Positions 53,143 through 61,450 are shown, counted from the first letter of the stretch. The stretch: DNA of 64,000 bases from Epilithonimonas xixisoli (GCF_004365655.1 NZ_SOEO01000003.1:796832-860831); one strand, 5' to 3'. Made by a program: numbers and translations. The notes: generated from the sequence alone by a model not told the origin.

Positions 53143-53296
53143 TTTTTACCTACAAATACTTAGAAGAGAAAAAGATGAGGAAAAAGACAACTCATCTTGG
53201 ATTGATTGGATAAAAGAACAAATTAAACATCACGTTATCAAAGAGCCAGATCATAAAGACAATATTGAATTCACAGCATTTGGAATTAGAGGATAA
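53126..53296 (+). pseudogene. Possible gene remnant
   Basis: A frame without a usual start runs from the end of the previous gene to a stop 6 bp before the gene at 53303. It reads ...ILRREKDEEKDNSSWIDW, IKEQIKHHVIKEPDH and ends FTAFGIRG. The charged, helical composition looks like coding sequence, perhaps the C-terminal stump of a lost gene that was in operon with 53303. No family recognised. Confidence 0.3.
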
Positions 53297-53302
53297 AACA
53301 TT

Positions 53303-53755
53303 ATGTCAAACAACCACCGCTTCCAAGACCAAAACAAAACCGCCTCAGATTTCTACCAAGAAGTTTGGTTAGTTTGTCCTATATGTCAAAAGAAAGCCAT
53401 AGCCAAAACCTTTAGAGAAAAGAAAGTAGCTCGGTTGCAATGTTTAAGTTGTAGCTATAACAAAGAAGTTTCTATGGAGTCGGAGATTGCAGGGCATAAA
53501 GTGCTAAATGTAAGTTCTGCCAACTTCTTTTTCGGAGCAGAGTTGTGGTTGCAACATCCTTTCAAAGATGATGTTTTCTTAGCATACAATGGCGAAGAGT
53601 TGGACTATCTAGAAGCATATATCTCTGCAGGTTTGCGGGAACACAAAGATAGAACTCACTTTACTTTATTAGAAAAACTCCCAAGATTCTACCACGAAGC
53701 CAAGAATCGGGAAGCGCTTCGAAAGATTATTAAGAAACTGAGGGACAAAGTTTAA
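53303..53755 (+). CDS. Hypothetical zinc-ribbon protein
   Basis: The 150-residue protein has an N-terminal CPICQKKAIA...CLSCSYNK pair of CxxC motifs that suggests a zinc ribbon, then a helical domain (AELWLQHPFKDDVFLAYNGEELDYLEAYISAGLRE) and a basic C-terminal helix (ALRKIIKKLRDK). Probably cytoplasmic. It may have been the partner (for example, immunity) of the lost upstream gene; that is only a guess from context. Confidence 0.55.
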   Translation: MSNNHRFQDQNKTASDFYQEVWLVCPICQKKAIAKTFREKKVARLQCLSCSYNKEVSMESEIAGHKVLNVSSANFFFGAELWLQHPFKDDVFLAYNGEELDYLEAYISAGLREHKDRTHFTLLEKLPRFYHEAKNREALRKIIKKLRDKV

Positions 53756-53799
53756 TAATTATTGTGCGAAAGGATATCATTAGATAAGCTTGTGAGAAA

Positions 53800-53823
53800 G
53801 GCTTCGAGAGCCTCAGCCTGACA
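53800..53823. repeat. Dispersed 'CGAGAGCCTCAGCCTGACA' element, copy 2
   Basis: GGCTTCGAGAGCCTCAGC followed by CTGACA matches the elements at 50247 and 55790. Confidence 0.75.
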
Positions 53824-53855
53824 GTGCATAGAAATGCTTTTTTGCTGAGCGAAAG

Positions 53856-53921
53856 CGTCTTTGCGCAACTTAAAATATTTTCAGTAATGATAAAAAAAAC
53901 TTAGCGCTCTTAGCGTTTAAA
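53856..53921. repeat. Dispersed 'GTCTTTGCG' element, copy 2
   Basis: It starts CGTCTTTGCGCAACTTAAAA and ends CTTAGCGCTCTTAGCGTTTA (parts shown) and pairs with 45251-45316. The two copies differ by scattered substitutions, not by structure. Confidence 0.75.
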
Positions 53922-53963
53922 ATTATCAAATCAAACTAACTATTCCTAATTTTTCTCTTTCGG

Positions 53964-53998
53964 AGCCTGCCATTTCCCAGCAGGCTTTGATTTTTTAT
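53964..53998 (+). terminator. Likely terminator in the 53756-54043 gap
   Basis: AGCCTGC pairs with GCAGGCT around CATTTCCCA, followed by a T-rich run. The rest of this 288-bp gap is taken up by the two dispersed repeats. Confidence 0.55.
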
Positions 53999-54043
53999 TT
54001 CATTTCAAAAAACAATATCTTTAATCAAATTTAAAAACCGAAA

Positions 54044-54910
54044 ATGAACCGAAAAGATTTTATCGCCTTATCTTCGTTGGGATTTTTAGGATTGTACGCT
54101 TGCGGAAATTCAAATATGATGAACAGTAGAAAACCTTTAGCCATCCAATTGTACACGGTTCGAGATGCCATTTCTGAGAACTTGGAAAAAACATTGGAAA
54201 AGTTAGCAGAATTGGGATTTAATCAAGTTGAAATTTACGGTTACGACGGAACTTTCTTCGGAAAAAGCAGAACGGAATTTCAATCGATTCTGAAGAATGT
54301 TGGTTTGGAAGTCATCAGCTCGCATCACACGACAGGAATTGTTCATAATACCAAAGGAACTTTGCTCAACGATTGGGAGAAATCTGTGGAAGATTTGCAT
54401 TTCATCGGTTCAAAATATATGGTTTGCTCTTATCTTTTCGAGGAAGAAAGGACTTTTGAACATTATAAAAAACTTCCTGAATTGCTCAATCAATCTGGCG
54501 AAATAACCAAGAAAGTAGGAATCGAGTTTGCGTATCACAACCACGATTTTGAATTTGAAAAGTTTGATGAAATAACTTTTTATGATTTCATTTTAAATAA
54601 TACTTCTCCTGATTTGGTCAAAATGGAACTCGACCTCTATTGGATGGCGAAAGCAGGGTTTAATCCGCTCACATATTTTGAAAAATATCCCAAACGATTT
54701 CCGCTCTGGCACGTGAAAGATATGAAAGCCGGAACCAAAGACTTTACCGAAATTGGAAACGGAACGATTGATTTCAAAACTATTTTCGAAGCGCGAAAAA
54801 AAGCTGGACTGAAACATTGGTTTGTAGAACAAGATTCAAGCGATAAAGATATGTTCGAAAGCTTGAAAATCAGTACGGATTACATTGCAAAAAATAGTTT
54901 TCTCAAATAA
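54044..54910 (+). CDS. Sugar phosphate isomerase/epimerase-like lipoprotein
   Basis: The 288-residue protein has an N-terminus NRKDFIALSSLGFLGLYAC with a lipobox-like Cys20, then a xylose-isomerase-type TIM barrel (AP_endonuc_2 family): IQLYTVRDAI, FNQVEIYGYDG, EFAYHNHDFEFE, VKMELDLYWMAKAG, WHVKDMKAG and a late Glu (HWFVEQDSS). His and Glu ligands for a divalent metal are in place. Related exported proteins act on sugars; the substrate is unknown. Confidence 0.88.
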   Translation: MNRKDFIALSSLGFLGLYACGNSNMMNSRKPLAIQLYTVRDAISENLEKTLEKLAELGFNQVEIYGYDGTFFGKSRTEFQSILKNVGLEVISSHHTTGIVHNTKGTLLNDWEKSVEDLHFIGSKYMVCSYLFEEERTFEHYKKLPELLNQSGEITKKVGIEFAYHNHDFEFEKFDEITFYDFILNNTSPDLVKMELDLYWMAKAGFNPLTYFEKYPKRFPLWHVKDMKAGTKDFTEIGNGTIDFKTIFEARKKAGLKHWFVEQDSSDKDMFESLKISTDYIAKNSFLK

Positions 54911-55006
54911 ATTCTCATTGCTTAGACTTTATTATTTTAACAAAATTTTATGATTTGTAAAATAAATCCCTTTTCTTTGCCGTTCATTTCTTTATGAAAC
55001 AAATTT

Positions 55007-55843
55007 ATGTGCGTTTACAGTAAGCTTGCTGAGAATCTACAATACATTTCGCCAACCTTCTACAAAAGCCGATTTTTCAAAAAACTGAAAGGTCTGGATG
55101 CTCATAATCTGTTGTCAAGAAAAGTAGAACCTGAGTTTCTTTGGATTAAAAATATTCTGGCATATGAAGCTGTTTTTATAGATGTTGGAGCTAATGTCGG
55201 AGCCTATCTTTTCACTTTGGAAAACCACTTGAAGCCAGAAAACATCTACGCTTTCGAACCCAATCCACAATTATTTAAAAGATTGGGGAGATTGTTCCCA
55301 AAAGTCAATTTGTCGTCGGTAGCTTTATCTGATATTTCCACAATTGCCGAATTCAAGATTCCTGTTATCAATGGTGAAAAAATCCATACAAGAGGGACTT
55401 TGCAGACTTCTATCAAAGAAAAAAATGAGGAAAAGACAATTCTTCAAAAAGTGGATGTGAAGCCTTTGGATGAATTAGATTTGAAGTTCCAAAAACTTGA
55501 TTTTATTAAAATTGATGTGGAGGGAAATGAGATGCAAACCTTGCGTGGCGCGAAAAAAACGATTGAGAAATTCAAACCAATTTTGATGGTGGAAATGGAA
55601 CAACGCCATCACGAAGACAATCTTTGGACTTTGATTTCCGAGATTTCCGATTGGGGTTTTTCCGTCAATTATCTCGACAGAGAATCTTTGAAGCTGAAAA
55701 CTTTGACAGAAGAATTTCTCAATCAGCAAAATCCTGACAATGTGAAGAATTACAAAGATTACATCAATAACATCATATTTTTACCAAATCTTCGAGAGCC
55801 TCAGACTGACAATCAATCATCATTTATCAACCATCAATTATAA
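55007..55843 (+). CDS. FkbM-family methyltransferase
   Basis: The 278-residue SAM-dependent methyltransferase has motif I in VFIDVGANVGAYLFTL, acidic motif II in IYAFEPNPQLFKRL, and KLDFIKIDVEGNEMQTLRGA in the core. Such enzymes O-methylate sugars or other groups, fitting a cell-surface polysaccharide role with the flippase that follows after 3 bp. The last 18 residues (LREPQTDNQSSFINHQL) are encoded by dispersed repeats (from 55790), so the original C-terminus ended earlier. Confidence 0.9.
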   Translation: MCVYSKLAENLQYISPTFYKSRFFKKLKGLDAHNLLSRKVEPEFLWIKNILAYEAVFIDVGANVGAYLFTLENHLKPENIYAFEPNPQLFKRLGRLFPKVNLSSVALSDISTIAEFKIPVINGEKIHTRGTLQTSIKEKNEEKTILQKVDVKPLDELDLKFQKLDFIKIDVEGNEMQTLRGAKKTIEKFKPILMVEMEQRHHEDNLWTLISEISDWGFSVNYLDRESLKLKTLTEEFLNQQNPDNVKNYKDYINNIIFLPNLREPQTDNQSSFINHQL

Positions 55844-55846
55844 CAA
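55790..55846. repeat. Dispersed repeats inside the end of the FkbM gene
   Basis: CTTCGAGAGCCTCAGACTGACA (55790-55811, in parts) is the third copy of the 50247 element. It is followed by ATCAATCATCATTTATCAAC, a TTATCAA-type string that runs up to the flippase start. Confidence 0.75.
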
Positions 55847-57325
55847 ATGAGCGTCGTTGCAAGACAAGGTATAAAATATTCTATCATTGGTTATCTCGGT
55901 TTTTTGCTGGGAACGTTTTCGGCGATTTTCATTTTTCCATACGATATGGAGTTTTATGGAAAGCTCCGTTACATTTTGCCGACCGCTGAAATGATTGTTC
56001 CAATCGTGGTTTTTGGACTGAGTTTTTCCAACGTCAAATTCTTCAGCAAAGTCAATGCTGATGGGAAACACCACAATATGTTGTCGCTCAGTTTGCTGGC
56101 GATTTTTGTCAATTTTACCATTATTGTCGGAATTTATTTTCTTCTTGCTTATATTTTTCCCAGTTTGAAAGAATTTAAATTTTGGGAGATGAAAAAAATG
56201 ATTTTGCCATTAGCGTTAGTTCTTGCTTTGTCTTCGGTTTTTAATAAGTTTTTGACCAATTACAAACGAGTAGTTATTCCTAATATTTTCGAAAATTTTG
56301 TTCCGAAGATTGCCAATCTTGGAGCATTTTGTCTTTTCTTTTTTATGGGATTTGCAGAAAAATCGGCTTACGGGTTTTTCTTTATGATGTTTGTAATTTC
56401 GCTTTTTGGATATGGTCTTTATGCTAATAAGTTGGAAAAAATAAAACCGGATTTTAATTTAGCATATTTCAAAAAAGATAATTTTTACAAACAGATTTTT
56501 ACTTATAGTTTGTTTGGATTTCTCGGAAACATCGGTAGCTACGTAGCTATTAAGATTGATAGTATAATGATTGGCGAGTTTATCAACTTTGAGGAAAATG
56601 GGATTTATAATAATATTTATTCCATTATTTCTCTGATTGTTGTTCCGCAAATGGGATTGTTTAATCTTTCTGCGCCCATTATCAACAAAGTTCTTGCAAA
56701 TGGAGATTACGACGAATTGGACAGATTTCATAAGAAAACTTCGCTAAGTCTGTTCTTTCTTGGTTTGGTTTTGTTTTGTTGCATTGCGGTTGGGTTTCCT
56801 TACTTGGCAGACTTGATGAAGAATGGCGAGGACCTAAGAACAGCAGAGCCTATCATCTGGATTCTAGGATTTGCAATGTTGTTTGATTTGGCGACAGGTT
56901 TTAACAGTCATATTATCTCATTGTCCAAATTTTACAAATTCAATATTGTGGTGATGCTGATTTTAGCAATTCTTACAATTAGTCTTAATATGATTTTCCT
57001 GACGTACACAGACTTGGGAATTCTCGGAATTGCACTTGCTTATGCAATTTCTCTTTCCTTGTACAATATCACCAAAATTACTTTTAATTACATCAAATTC
57101 AAAGTTTTTCCACTGGGAATCGAGATGATGTATGCTTTGATATTGGGATTTCTGTCAATCAATGTGGCGATTCTTCTACCAGATTTTGAACTCAATATTT
57201 TGAATCTTTTCTACAAACCAACTATCGTTTTGATTTTACTTTTCATTGGGAATTACTTCCTGAAAATCTATCCTTTAGACAAGTTCTTGAATAAGGATTT
57301 CATTAAGAGTTTGTTTAAATTCTAA
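55847..57325 (+). CDS. Wzx/MOP-type polysaccharide flippase
   Basis: The 492 residues contain 12-14 transmembrane helices. The N-terminal ARQGIKYSIIGYLGFLLGTF and the mid segment IFTYSLFGFLGNIGSYVAIKIDSIMIG are typical of the polysaccharide transport (MOP) superfamily. It should flip lipid-linked glycans across the inner membrane. It is coupled to the FkbM methyltransferase (3 bp). No other glycan genes are in the window, so this is a small detached pair. Confidence 0.88.
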   Translation: MSVVARQGIKYSIIGYLGFLLGTFSAIFIFPYDMEFYGKLRYILPTAEMIVPIVVFGLSFSNVKFFSKVNADGKHHNMLSLSLLAIFVNFTIIVGIYFLLAYIFPSLKEFKFWEMKKMILPLALVLALSSVFNKFLTNYKRVVIPNIFENFVPKIANLGAFCLFFFMGFAEKSAYGFFFMMFVISLFGYGLYANKLEKIKPDFNLAYFKKDNFYKQIFTYSLFGFLGNIGSYVAIKIDSIMIGEFINFEENGIYNNIYSIISLIVVPQMGLFNLSAPIINKVLANGDYDELDRFHKKTSLSLFFLGLVLFCCIAVGFPYLADLMKNGEDLRTAEPIIWILGFAMLFDLATGFNSHIISLSKFYKFNIVVMLILAILTISLNMIFLTYTDLGILGIALAYAISLSLYNITKITFNYIKFKVFPLGIEMMYALILGFLSINVAILLPDFELNILNLFYKPTIVLILLFIGNYFLKIYPLDKFLNKDFIKSLFKF

Positions 57326-57334
57326 GGATTAGAC

Positions 57335-57964
57335 TTAATCATATTTAGGATTAATTAAAATCTCTTCCTTTTCGTTTGCTTTCGTAGAAGTTCTGGTTTG
57401 TTTCAGGCAAGTTCCTTTTTCGTCTTTTGAAAGACATTTTATCAATAATTCATCAACGATTTGATTGTCTTTTCCTGTGATGACAATCCTGGAAAGTTCA
57501 TCATTAGCATAATGAAATTGACGCGTGTGGAAGTCCTCGAAATTATCAACTATTTTATCGATGCTTCCATTTTTGTTGTAATGGTAGATGCTTTCGTTCT
57601 GTTTGTACTGCTTTTGCGTGTAGCAACTGATGCGTTCCCGCTGATTCGGTTTCCATCGCGTTTTGCAATAGTAGGAATCTGTGTCGGGATATCTTTCCAC
57701 CGTGAACCAAAGTTTCTTTTCGGTGGTTTTCAAGAGCTTTCCGCCAGAATCAACGGTTTTGGAAGATTTGATTCTTCCATTTTTGGTGAAGACCATTTCC
57801 TTTTTCTGGAGAAGTTTTCTTTGACCATTTGAAACGTCATAGACTTCTTCCGTCGCAGATTTTATGCCTTTTGGAAGTAAGTTTGCTTTGGTATATTTTT
57901 TCGTCGAACAAGACGTGATTGCTAAGAATAGAATTGAAAAACAAAGGATTCTCATAACTTTCAT
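57335..57964 (-). CDS. Hypothetical lipoprotein with MORN-like repeats
   Basis: The 209-residue protein has a lipoprotein signal ILCFSILFLAITSC. It contains repeated short strands (KEMVFTKNGRIKSSKTV, ESIYHYNKNGSIDKIVDN, FHYANDELSRIVIT) of the kind found in MORN/YD-like surface proteins. It converges on the flippase gene (9 bp) and starts a minus-strand run of small genes that continues to the cassette array. Confidence 0.6.
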   Translation of the reverse strand: MKVMRILCFSILFLAITSCSTKKYTKANLLPKGIKSATEEVYDVSNGQRKLLQKKEMVFTKNGRIKSSKTVDSGGKLLKTTEKKLWFTVERYPDTDSYYCKTRWKPNQRERISCYTQKQYKQNESIYHYNKNGSIDKIVDNFEDFHTRQFHYANDELSRIVITGKDNQIVDELLIKCLSKDEKGTCLKQTRTSTKANEKEEILINPKYD

Positions 57965-58051
57965 TTTGGGAAAGGAATAGCAAAATTCTTTCCAAGAATG
58001 GGATTGTTTGTCCTGGCAATATTTAAAGAATTTTCTTCTGCGAAAATTATT

Positions 58052-58546
58052 TTACTGCTTCATTATCGCAAAATCGTGCAAACCAATTTGCTGAATCATG
58101 TATGGCCAAATTTCTGTTCCTTGTGCATTAGGAAAAGTTCCGACATTTGAAGTTTCTTTGAATTCTCCATCTTCAACAGTCTGGATATCTGATTTGTAGG
58201 AAAGAGCATATTTTGTCCTGTTCTTCATCACAAGCAACACTTTCATATTTTTTTGTTTCTCTTCTTCGGTCTTGCCGTGTGTTCCTAGACAAAAGTAAAA
58301 TTCTATTGTTCCATCCAGACCTTTTTCCTTAAATAGTTTACTTTTTTCCCAACTATCAATTATTTCTTGAAATGGTTCAAATTCGATGATCGAAAAATCA
58401 AAATTAGTAGAGTCGGTAGGATGTAGTTTGATTGTAAACTTTGTTCCGATAGGGAAGGCAAAACCTTTTGCTGGTTCGGTTGGCAATTCTTGTGCAGAAG
58501 CGAAAATGCTGATTGTAAAAAATAAAGTTAGTAATAGTTTTTTCAT
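58052..58546 (-). CDS. Hypothetical exported protein
   Basis: The 164-residue protein has a signal peptide (KKLLLTLFFTISIFASAQ). The mature part is a beta-rich domain (GTKFTIKLHPTDSTNFDFSIIEFEPF, IEFYFCLGTHGKTEEEKQKNM) with FPNAQGTEIWPYMIQQIGLH near the end. No family known to me. It lies 18 bp downstream of the gene at 58565 in the same unit. Confidence 0.6.
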   Translation of the reverse strand: MKKLLLTLFFTISIFASAQELPTEPAKGFAFPIGTKFTIKLHPTDSTNFDFSIIEFEPFQEIIDSWEKSKLFKEKGLDGTIEFYFCLGTHGKTEEEKQKNMKVLLVMKNRTKYALSYKSDIQTVEDGEFKETSNVGTFPNAQGTEIWPYMIQQIGLHDFAIMKQ

Positions 58547-58564
58547 TTTTTGATGTTTGAGTTT

Positions 58565-59086
58565 TTATGATTGATTTGTATTAACGGAATTATTGTTACT
58601 TTTTTTATTACAATTATGAAGTTCTCTATTTAAAATGTTAATTAACTCATCTCGTTTAATATCAATCATATCGCTGTCAATCCACAAAAGTTCCGGCTTC
58701 GAAGTGAAGTATAGTCCAAAATATTTTTTCCTTGGAAAGTGATTTGGATTTATTGGTTTAATGTAGATTTGGCGGGTTCTGAAATGTCCAATTTCAAAGG
58801 TGCTAATCTCACTCCAGCTGATGAAATAACTTTTAGCTTGCGTATTGTTTTCAATACCGAATTCACCAATTTTCAGCGCAACATTATTTCCTGAACTGTA
58901 AATTTTGTAGAATTGTTTTAATCTAAATATTAAGACAAATACATTAGCAATGAGAAACAAACTCAGTGCAATTCTTTCTGGAATGTTGTATTCCGTGTAG
59001 ATTAAATAGGAACAAATAAGAATCACGCCAACACAAAGAATAATGCTGGTATTGAAAGCGCTTCTTTTAAAATTGATTTTAATCAA
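58565..59086 (-). CDS. Hypothetical membrane protein (STM3941/PH-like)
   Basis: The 173-residue protein has two N-terminal transmembrane helices (about 12-30 and 37-56), then a cytoplasmic PH-like domain (ALKIGEFGIENNTQAKSYFISWSEISTFEIGHFRTRQIYI) and an Asn/Ser-rich tail. The pattern fits the STM3941 family, whose members are often small membrane proteins of unknown role, some next to toxin loci. Function not known. Confidence 0.55.
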   Translation of the reverse strand: MIKINFKRSAFNTSIILCVGVILICSYLIYTEYNIPERIALSLFLIANVFVLIFRLKQFYKIYSSGNNVALKIGEFGIENNTQAKSYFISWSEISTFEIGHFRTRQIYIKPINPNHFPRKKYFGLYFTSKPELLWIDSDMIDIKRDELINILNRELHNCNKKSNNNSVNTNQS

Positions 59087-59109
59087 GTATTACAATCTAA
59101 ATAAATGTG

Positions 59110-59733
59110 TTATTCCCGCTCAATACTATAAATCTTTCCAAAATCACTTTTAGAACTTTCTTTCATCGAATTGATTTGAGCTTTGGTGAATTTTATAGTT
59201 TCGTTGGAATAATCATTTTTGAATTTCTTCTGCAATTCCGAGAGTTTCATATATTTTTCAGCAACCATAGTGTGCGGTTGGAAAACCAACGTGTCACCTT
59301 TTACCTCCGAAACTTTGTAAAGTGTGTAGGAACCATTTTTCTCGATTCTATAGACGTCATTGACCTTTGGTTCTGCCAAATATTTCGTTTCATTCATTGA
59401 GTTTGTAACAATTCCGTAAATGATGAAGCCTAAAAGTAATCCGATGACAAACAACCCGAAATAATGGGTGATTGGTCTTTTAGCGCTGGCAGCGGCATCG
59501 GCGTAATCCTGTTTCATCCTTGGGCTCATCTCATTTTCATAAAGCACTTTTTTGCAATGGCTACATTGACTAATTCCTTTCTTCGAAGTTGGGAAGATAG
59601 GGATCCAAAAAATATGAAAGTACCGCGCGATAAACGAGAAAGTGACACTGCCTTTCGTATTGCAGTAATCACAGTCATAGGATTTGTTTTCTTTTGGTTT
59701 TAAAGTTCTGGCTCTTGTTCCGAAAATGATCAT
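59110..59733 (-). CDS. Zinc-ribbon membrane protein
   Basis: The protein has 207 residues. The start at 59733 (MIIFGTRARTLKPKEN) is preferred over the open frame to 59826, which crosses repeat R1. It has CDYCNTKGSV...CSHCKKVLYE (two CxxC pairs forming a zinc ribbon), an FHIFWIPIFPTSKKG loop, and one transmembrane helix (about 95-115). The C-terminal strand region ends in SDFGKIYSIERE. The family is common in this phylum but of unknown role. It abuts the leftmost cassette repeat. Confidence 0.7.
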   Translation of the reverse strand: MIIFGTRARTLKPKENKSYDCDYCNTKGSVTFSFIARYFHIFWIPIFPTSKKGISQCSHCKKVLYENEMSPRMKQDYADAAASAKRPITHYFGLFVIGLLLGFIIYGIVTNSMNETKYLAEPKVNDVYRIEKNGSYTLYKVSEVKGDTLVFQPHTMVAEKYMKLSELQKKFKNDYSNETIKFTKAQINSMKESSKSDFGKIYSIERE

Positions 59734-59756
59734 AGTGTGTTTTTTGTAAGGTTTAT

Positions 59757-59835
59757 TAGAATTAAAAATACAAATTTCTACTGAATAACAAAACGTGAAT
59801 TTTGATTTTATGCCTTCTGTGGGCAAGCCTTTATT
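59757..59835 (-). repeat. Cassette repeat R1 (right arm lost)
   Basis: It aligns to R3 and R6 through GAAATTTGTATTTT and the ACGTTTTG block, but the distal arm with the second GTTA end is missing, so this marks the edge of the array. The stop codon of the MORN-repeat gene lies inside it. Confidence 0.6.
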
Positions 59836-60337
59836 ATCTACAGTCTTTTATTTTTTTTCCATTTTCATATTCAATTTCACATTTAGAGCCATCTTTTTCG
59901 AAACAAAACCATTTGCCATTTTTCTTGCCTTGAAAAAATTCTTTGTGCTCAATTACTTTTCCATTTTTATAAAAGTTAAATTCAGATTTTTCTTCATTTT
60001 CGTCAAAATTTGTTTCCCATTTATTTTTTCCGTCACTGCTAAAATTAAGAAGTTTTATTTTCTTATTAGTTTCAGGATTGAAGATGGTTTCAGTACTTAC
60101 CAATTGCGCGAAATTTATATTGTAATAAAGTAACGATTTAATCAATTTTCCATTATTATAAATTTCTTCATATTTAACGTGTCCATTTTTACTTTTGCTC
60201 TGTACAATCCCTGTAAAAATTGTATTATCCTGTTTCTTGAAAGCAATTTTATTTTCCCAATACACATTATTCCAATCCGTTTTTTCTTGAGAATAAGTTT
60301 TCACGAAAATTAATATTAGTAATATTTTGTAATTCAT
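59834..60337 (-). CDS. MORN-repeat exported protein (YwqK-like)
   Basis: The protein has 167 residues. The start at 60337 (MNYKILLILIFVKTYSQ) gives a signal peptide; the longer frame to 60451 runs through repeat R2 and is rejected. Three or more MORN-like repeats (HVKYEEIYNNGKLIKSLLYYN, KSEFNFYKNGKVIEHKEF, GKKNGKWFCFEKDGSK) match the YwqK-family antitoxin-like proteins. It is cassette 5 of the array, bounded by R2 upstream and R1 downstream. Function unknown. Confidence 0.6.
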   Translation of the reverse strand: MNYKILLILIFVKTYSQEKTDWNNVYWENKIAFKKQDNTIFTGIVQSKSKNGHVKYEEIYNNGKLIKSLLYYNINFAQLVSTETIFNPETNKKIKLLNFSSDGKNKWETNFDENEEKSEFNFYKNGKVIEHKEFFQGKKNGKWFCFEKDGSKCEIEYENGKKIKDCR

Positions 60338-60367
60338 TTTATGATGGATTTTTTGAAAGCTTGTTAC

Positions 60368-60478
60368 TAACGTTTCGGTGCTTGGATCTAGGGTGGGAAA
60401 TAGAAGCGCAAAAGTAAAGTTCAATTGAAAAACTGCCATTGAATTTTGCACTTCAGCACGTCTGACGCAGAACCGTTG
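60368..60478 (-). repeat. Cassette repeat R2
   Basis: A 111-bp imperfect palindrome with the outer ends CAAC and GTTA on the minus strand. It is of type B (TTCAATTGAACTTTACTTTTG in the middle, shown in parts), with arms more diverged than in R5. Confidence 0.7.
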
Positions 60479-60496
60479 ATATAAGCGGCTTTTCTT

Positions 60497-61279
60497 TTAT
60501 TTTCGGTTCTGAATTTCATCAAAATAGTTCATCACTTTTTTGTCTGTATCATTTTGCAATGTTACTTTTTTGTCAAACAGTTCTGTCCTTAATTGTCTGT
60601 ATAACGATACTGCGTTTCTCAAACTTTCTAATAATGACTGTCTGTCGTACGTTGGGATTGTTAGTTTTAGTTTCGCAAAATCTTCACTTTCTAAACTTAC
60701 TTCTACTTTCCTAACGCCACGAGGTAAATTGTCGTTTTTTATGTGAAGCAATGGTCCAAAAACAACCATCCGTAAAAATCCCATAAAGTCATATGCTTCA
60801 AGATACTCACCACGTCCGATTTTTAATAAACCATAATGTATCCAGGTCCAAAAACGGTCTTCAATCCATTGATAGTCGGGATATGGAAACTTCGCTTGTG
60901 AACTACTAATTGCCTTTGCAAGTAGTCCAACTTTGTCAAGAAGTAGATAAGGTGTTTCAATGCGAGTCTGAAACTCGTCAAGTGTTAAAAATTTTATGTC
61001 AACGTGTAATAACGGATTGTCGTAAAGGCAAATTAAAACCCTTGGTTCTCCAACGTGTTCTCCTGTAAATCCTGATAGAAAATTCCCCAAACTTTTTGCA
61101 TAGTCAAGCATTAGATTTTTGTCGTTAGAAATCTTTTGCTTTGTAACAAGAATAAGGTCGAGGTCAGAAAACTCATCTATTTCATTTGTCAGCCACGAAC
61201 CTGCAACAGCCAAACCTATTACATTATCATTTGACTCTAAAATTGTTTTGGCTCTGTCAGCGAATTCTTGTTGTATCAT
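60497..61279 (-). CDS. Nucleotidyltransferase-domain protein (aminoglycoside adenylyltransferase-like)
   Basis: The 260-residue protein has the Pol-beta nucleotidyltransferase signature GSWLTNEIDEFSDLDLILV: Gly-Ser followed by Asp-x-Asp metal ligands. It is followed by a helical C-terminal domain (DRFWTWIHYGLLKIGRGEYLEAYDFMGFLRM). This architecture resembles AadE/Ant(6)-type antibiotic-modifying enzymes, but similar folds are found in antitoxins and unknown enzymes. It is flanked by R3 and R2 as a cassette. Resistance is possible but unproved. Confidence 0.7.
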   Translation of the reverse strand: MIQQEFADRAKTILESNDNVIGLAVAGSWLTNEIDEFSDLDLILVTKQKISNDKNLMLDYAKSLGNFLSGFTGEHVGEPRVLICLYDNPLLHVDIKFLTLDEFQTRIETPYLLLDKVGLLAKAISSSQAKFPYPDYQWIEDRFWTWIHYGLLKIGRGEYLEAYDFMGFLRMVVFGPLLHIKNDNLPRGVRKVEVSLESEDFAKLKLTIPTYDRQSLLESLRNAVSLYRQLRTELFDKKVTLQNDTDKKVMNYFDEIQNRK

Positions 61280-61313
61280 TTTGTCCGGTACTGTCTAACT
61301 TTAATGTTTCCTG

Positions 61314-61441
61314 TAACGTCTCAAGAGTTGGTGGTAGCGAGGCGATCGAAGCCGGAAATTTTTTATCTAAAATACAAATTTCTACCGAAGCACAAAACGT
61401 TAACTATGTACTTTCTGCAAGCTATTGCCAAACCCTTGTTG
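61314..61441 (-). repeat. Cassette repeat R3, 128 bp
   Basis: The outer ends are CAAC and GTTA on the minus strand. The arms include GGGTTTGGCAATAGC on one side and GCTACCACCAACTC on the other. Type A (middle GAAATTTGTATTTTAG). Confidence 0.8.
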
Positions 61442-61450
61442 TACGCAGTC

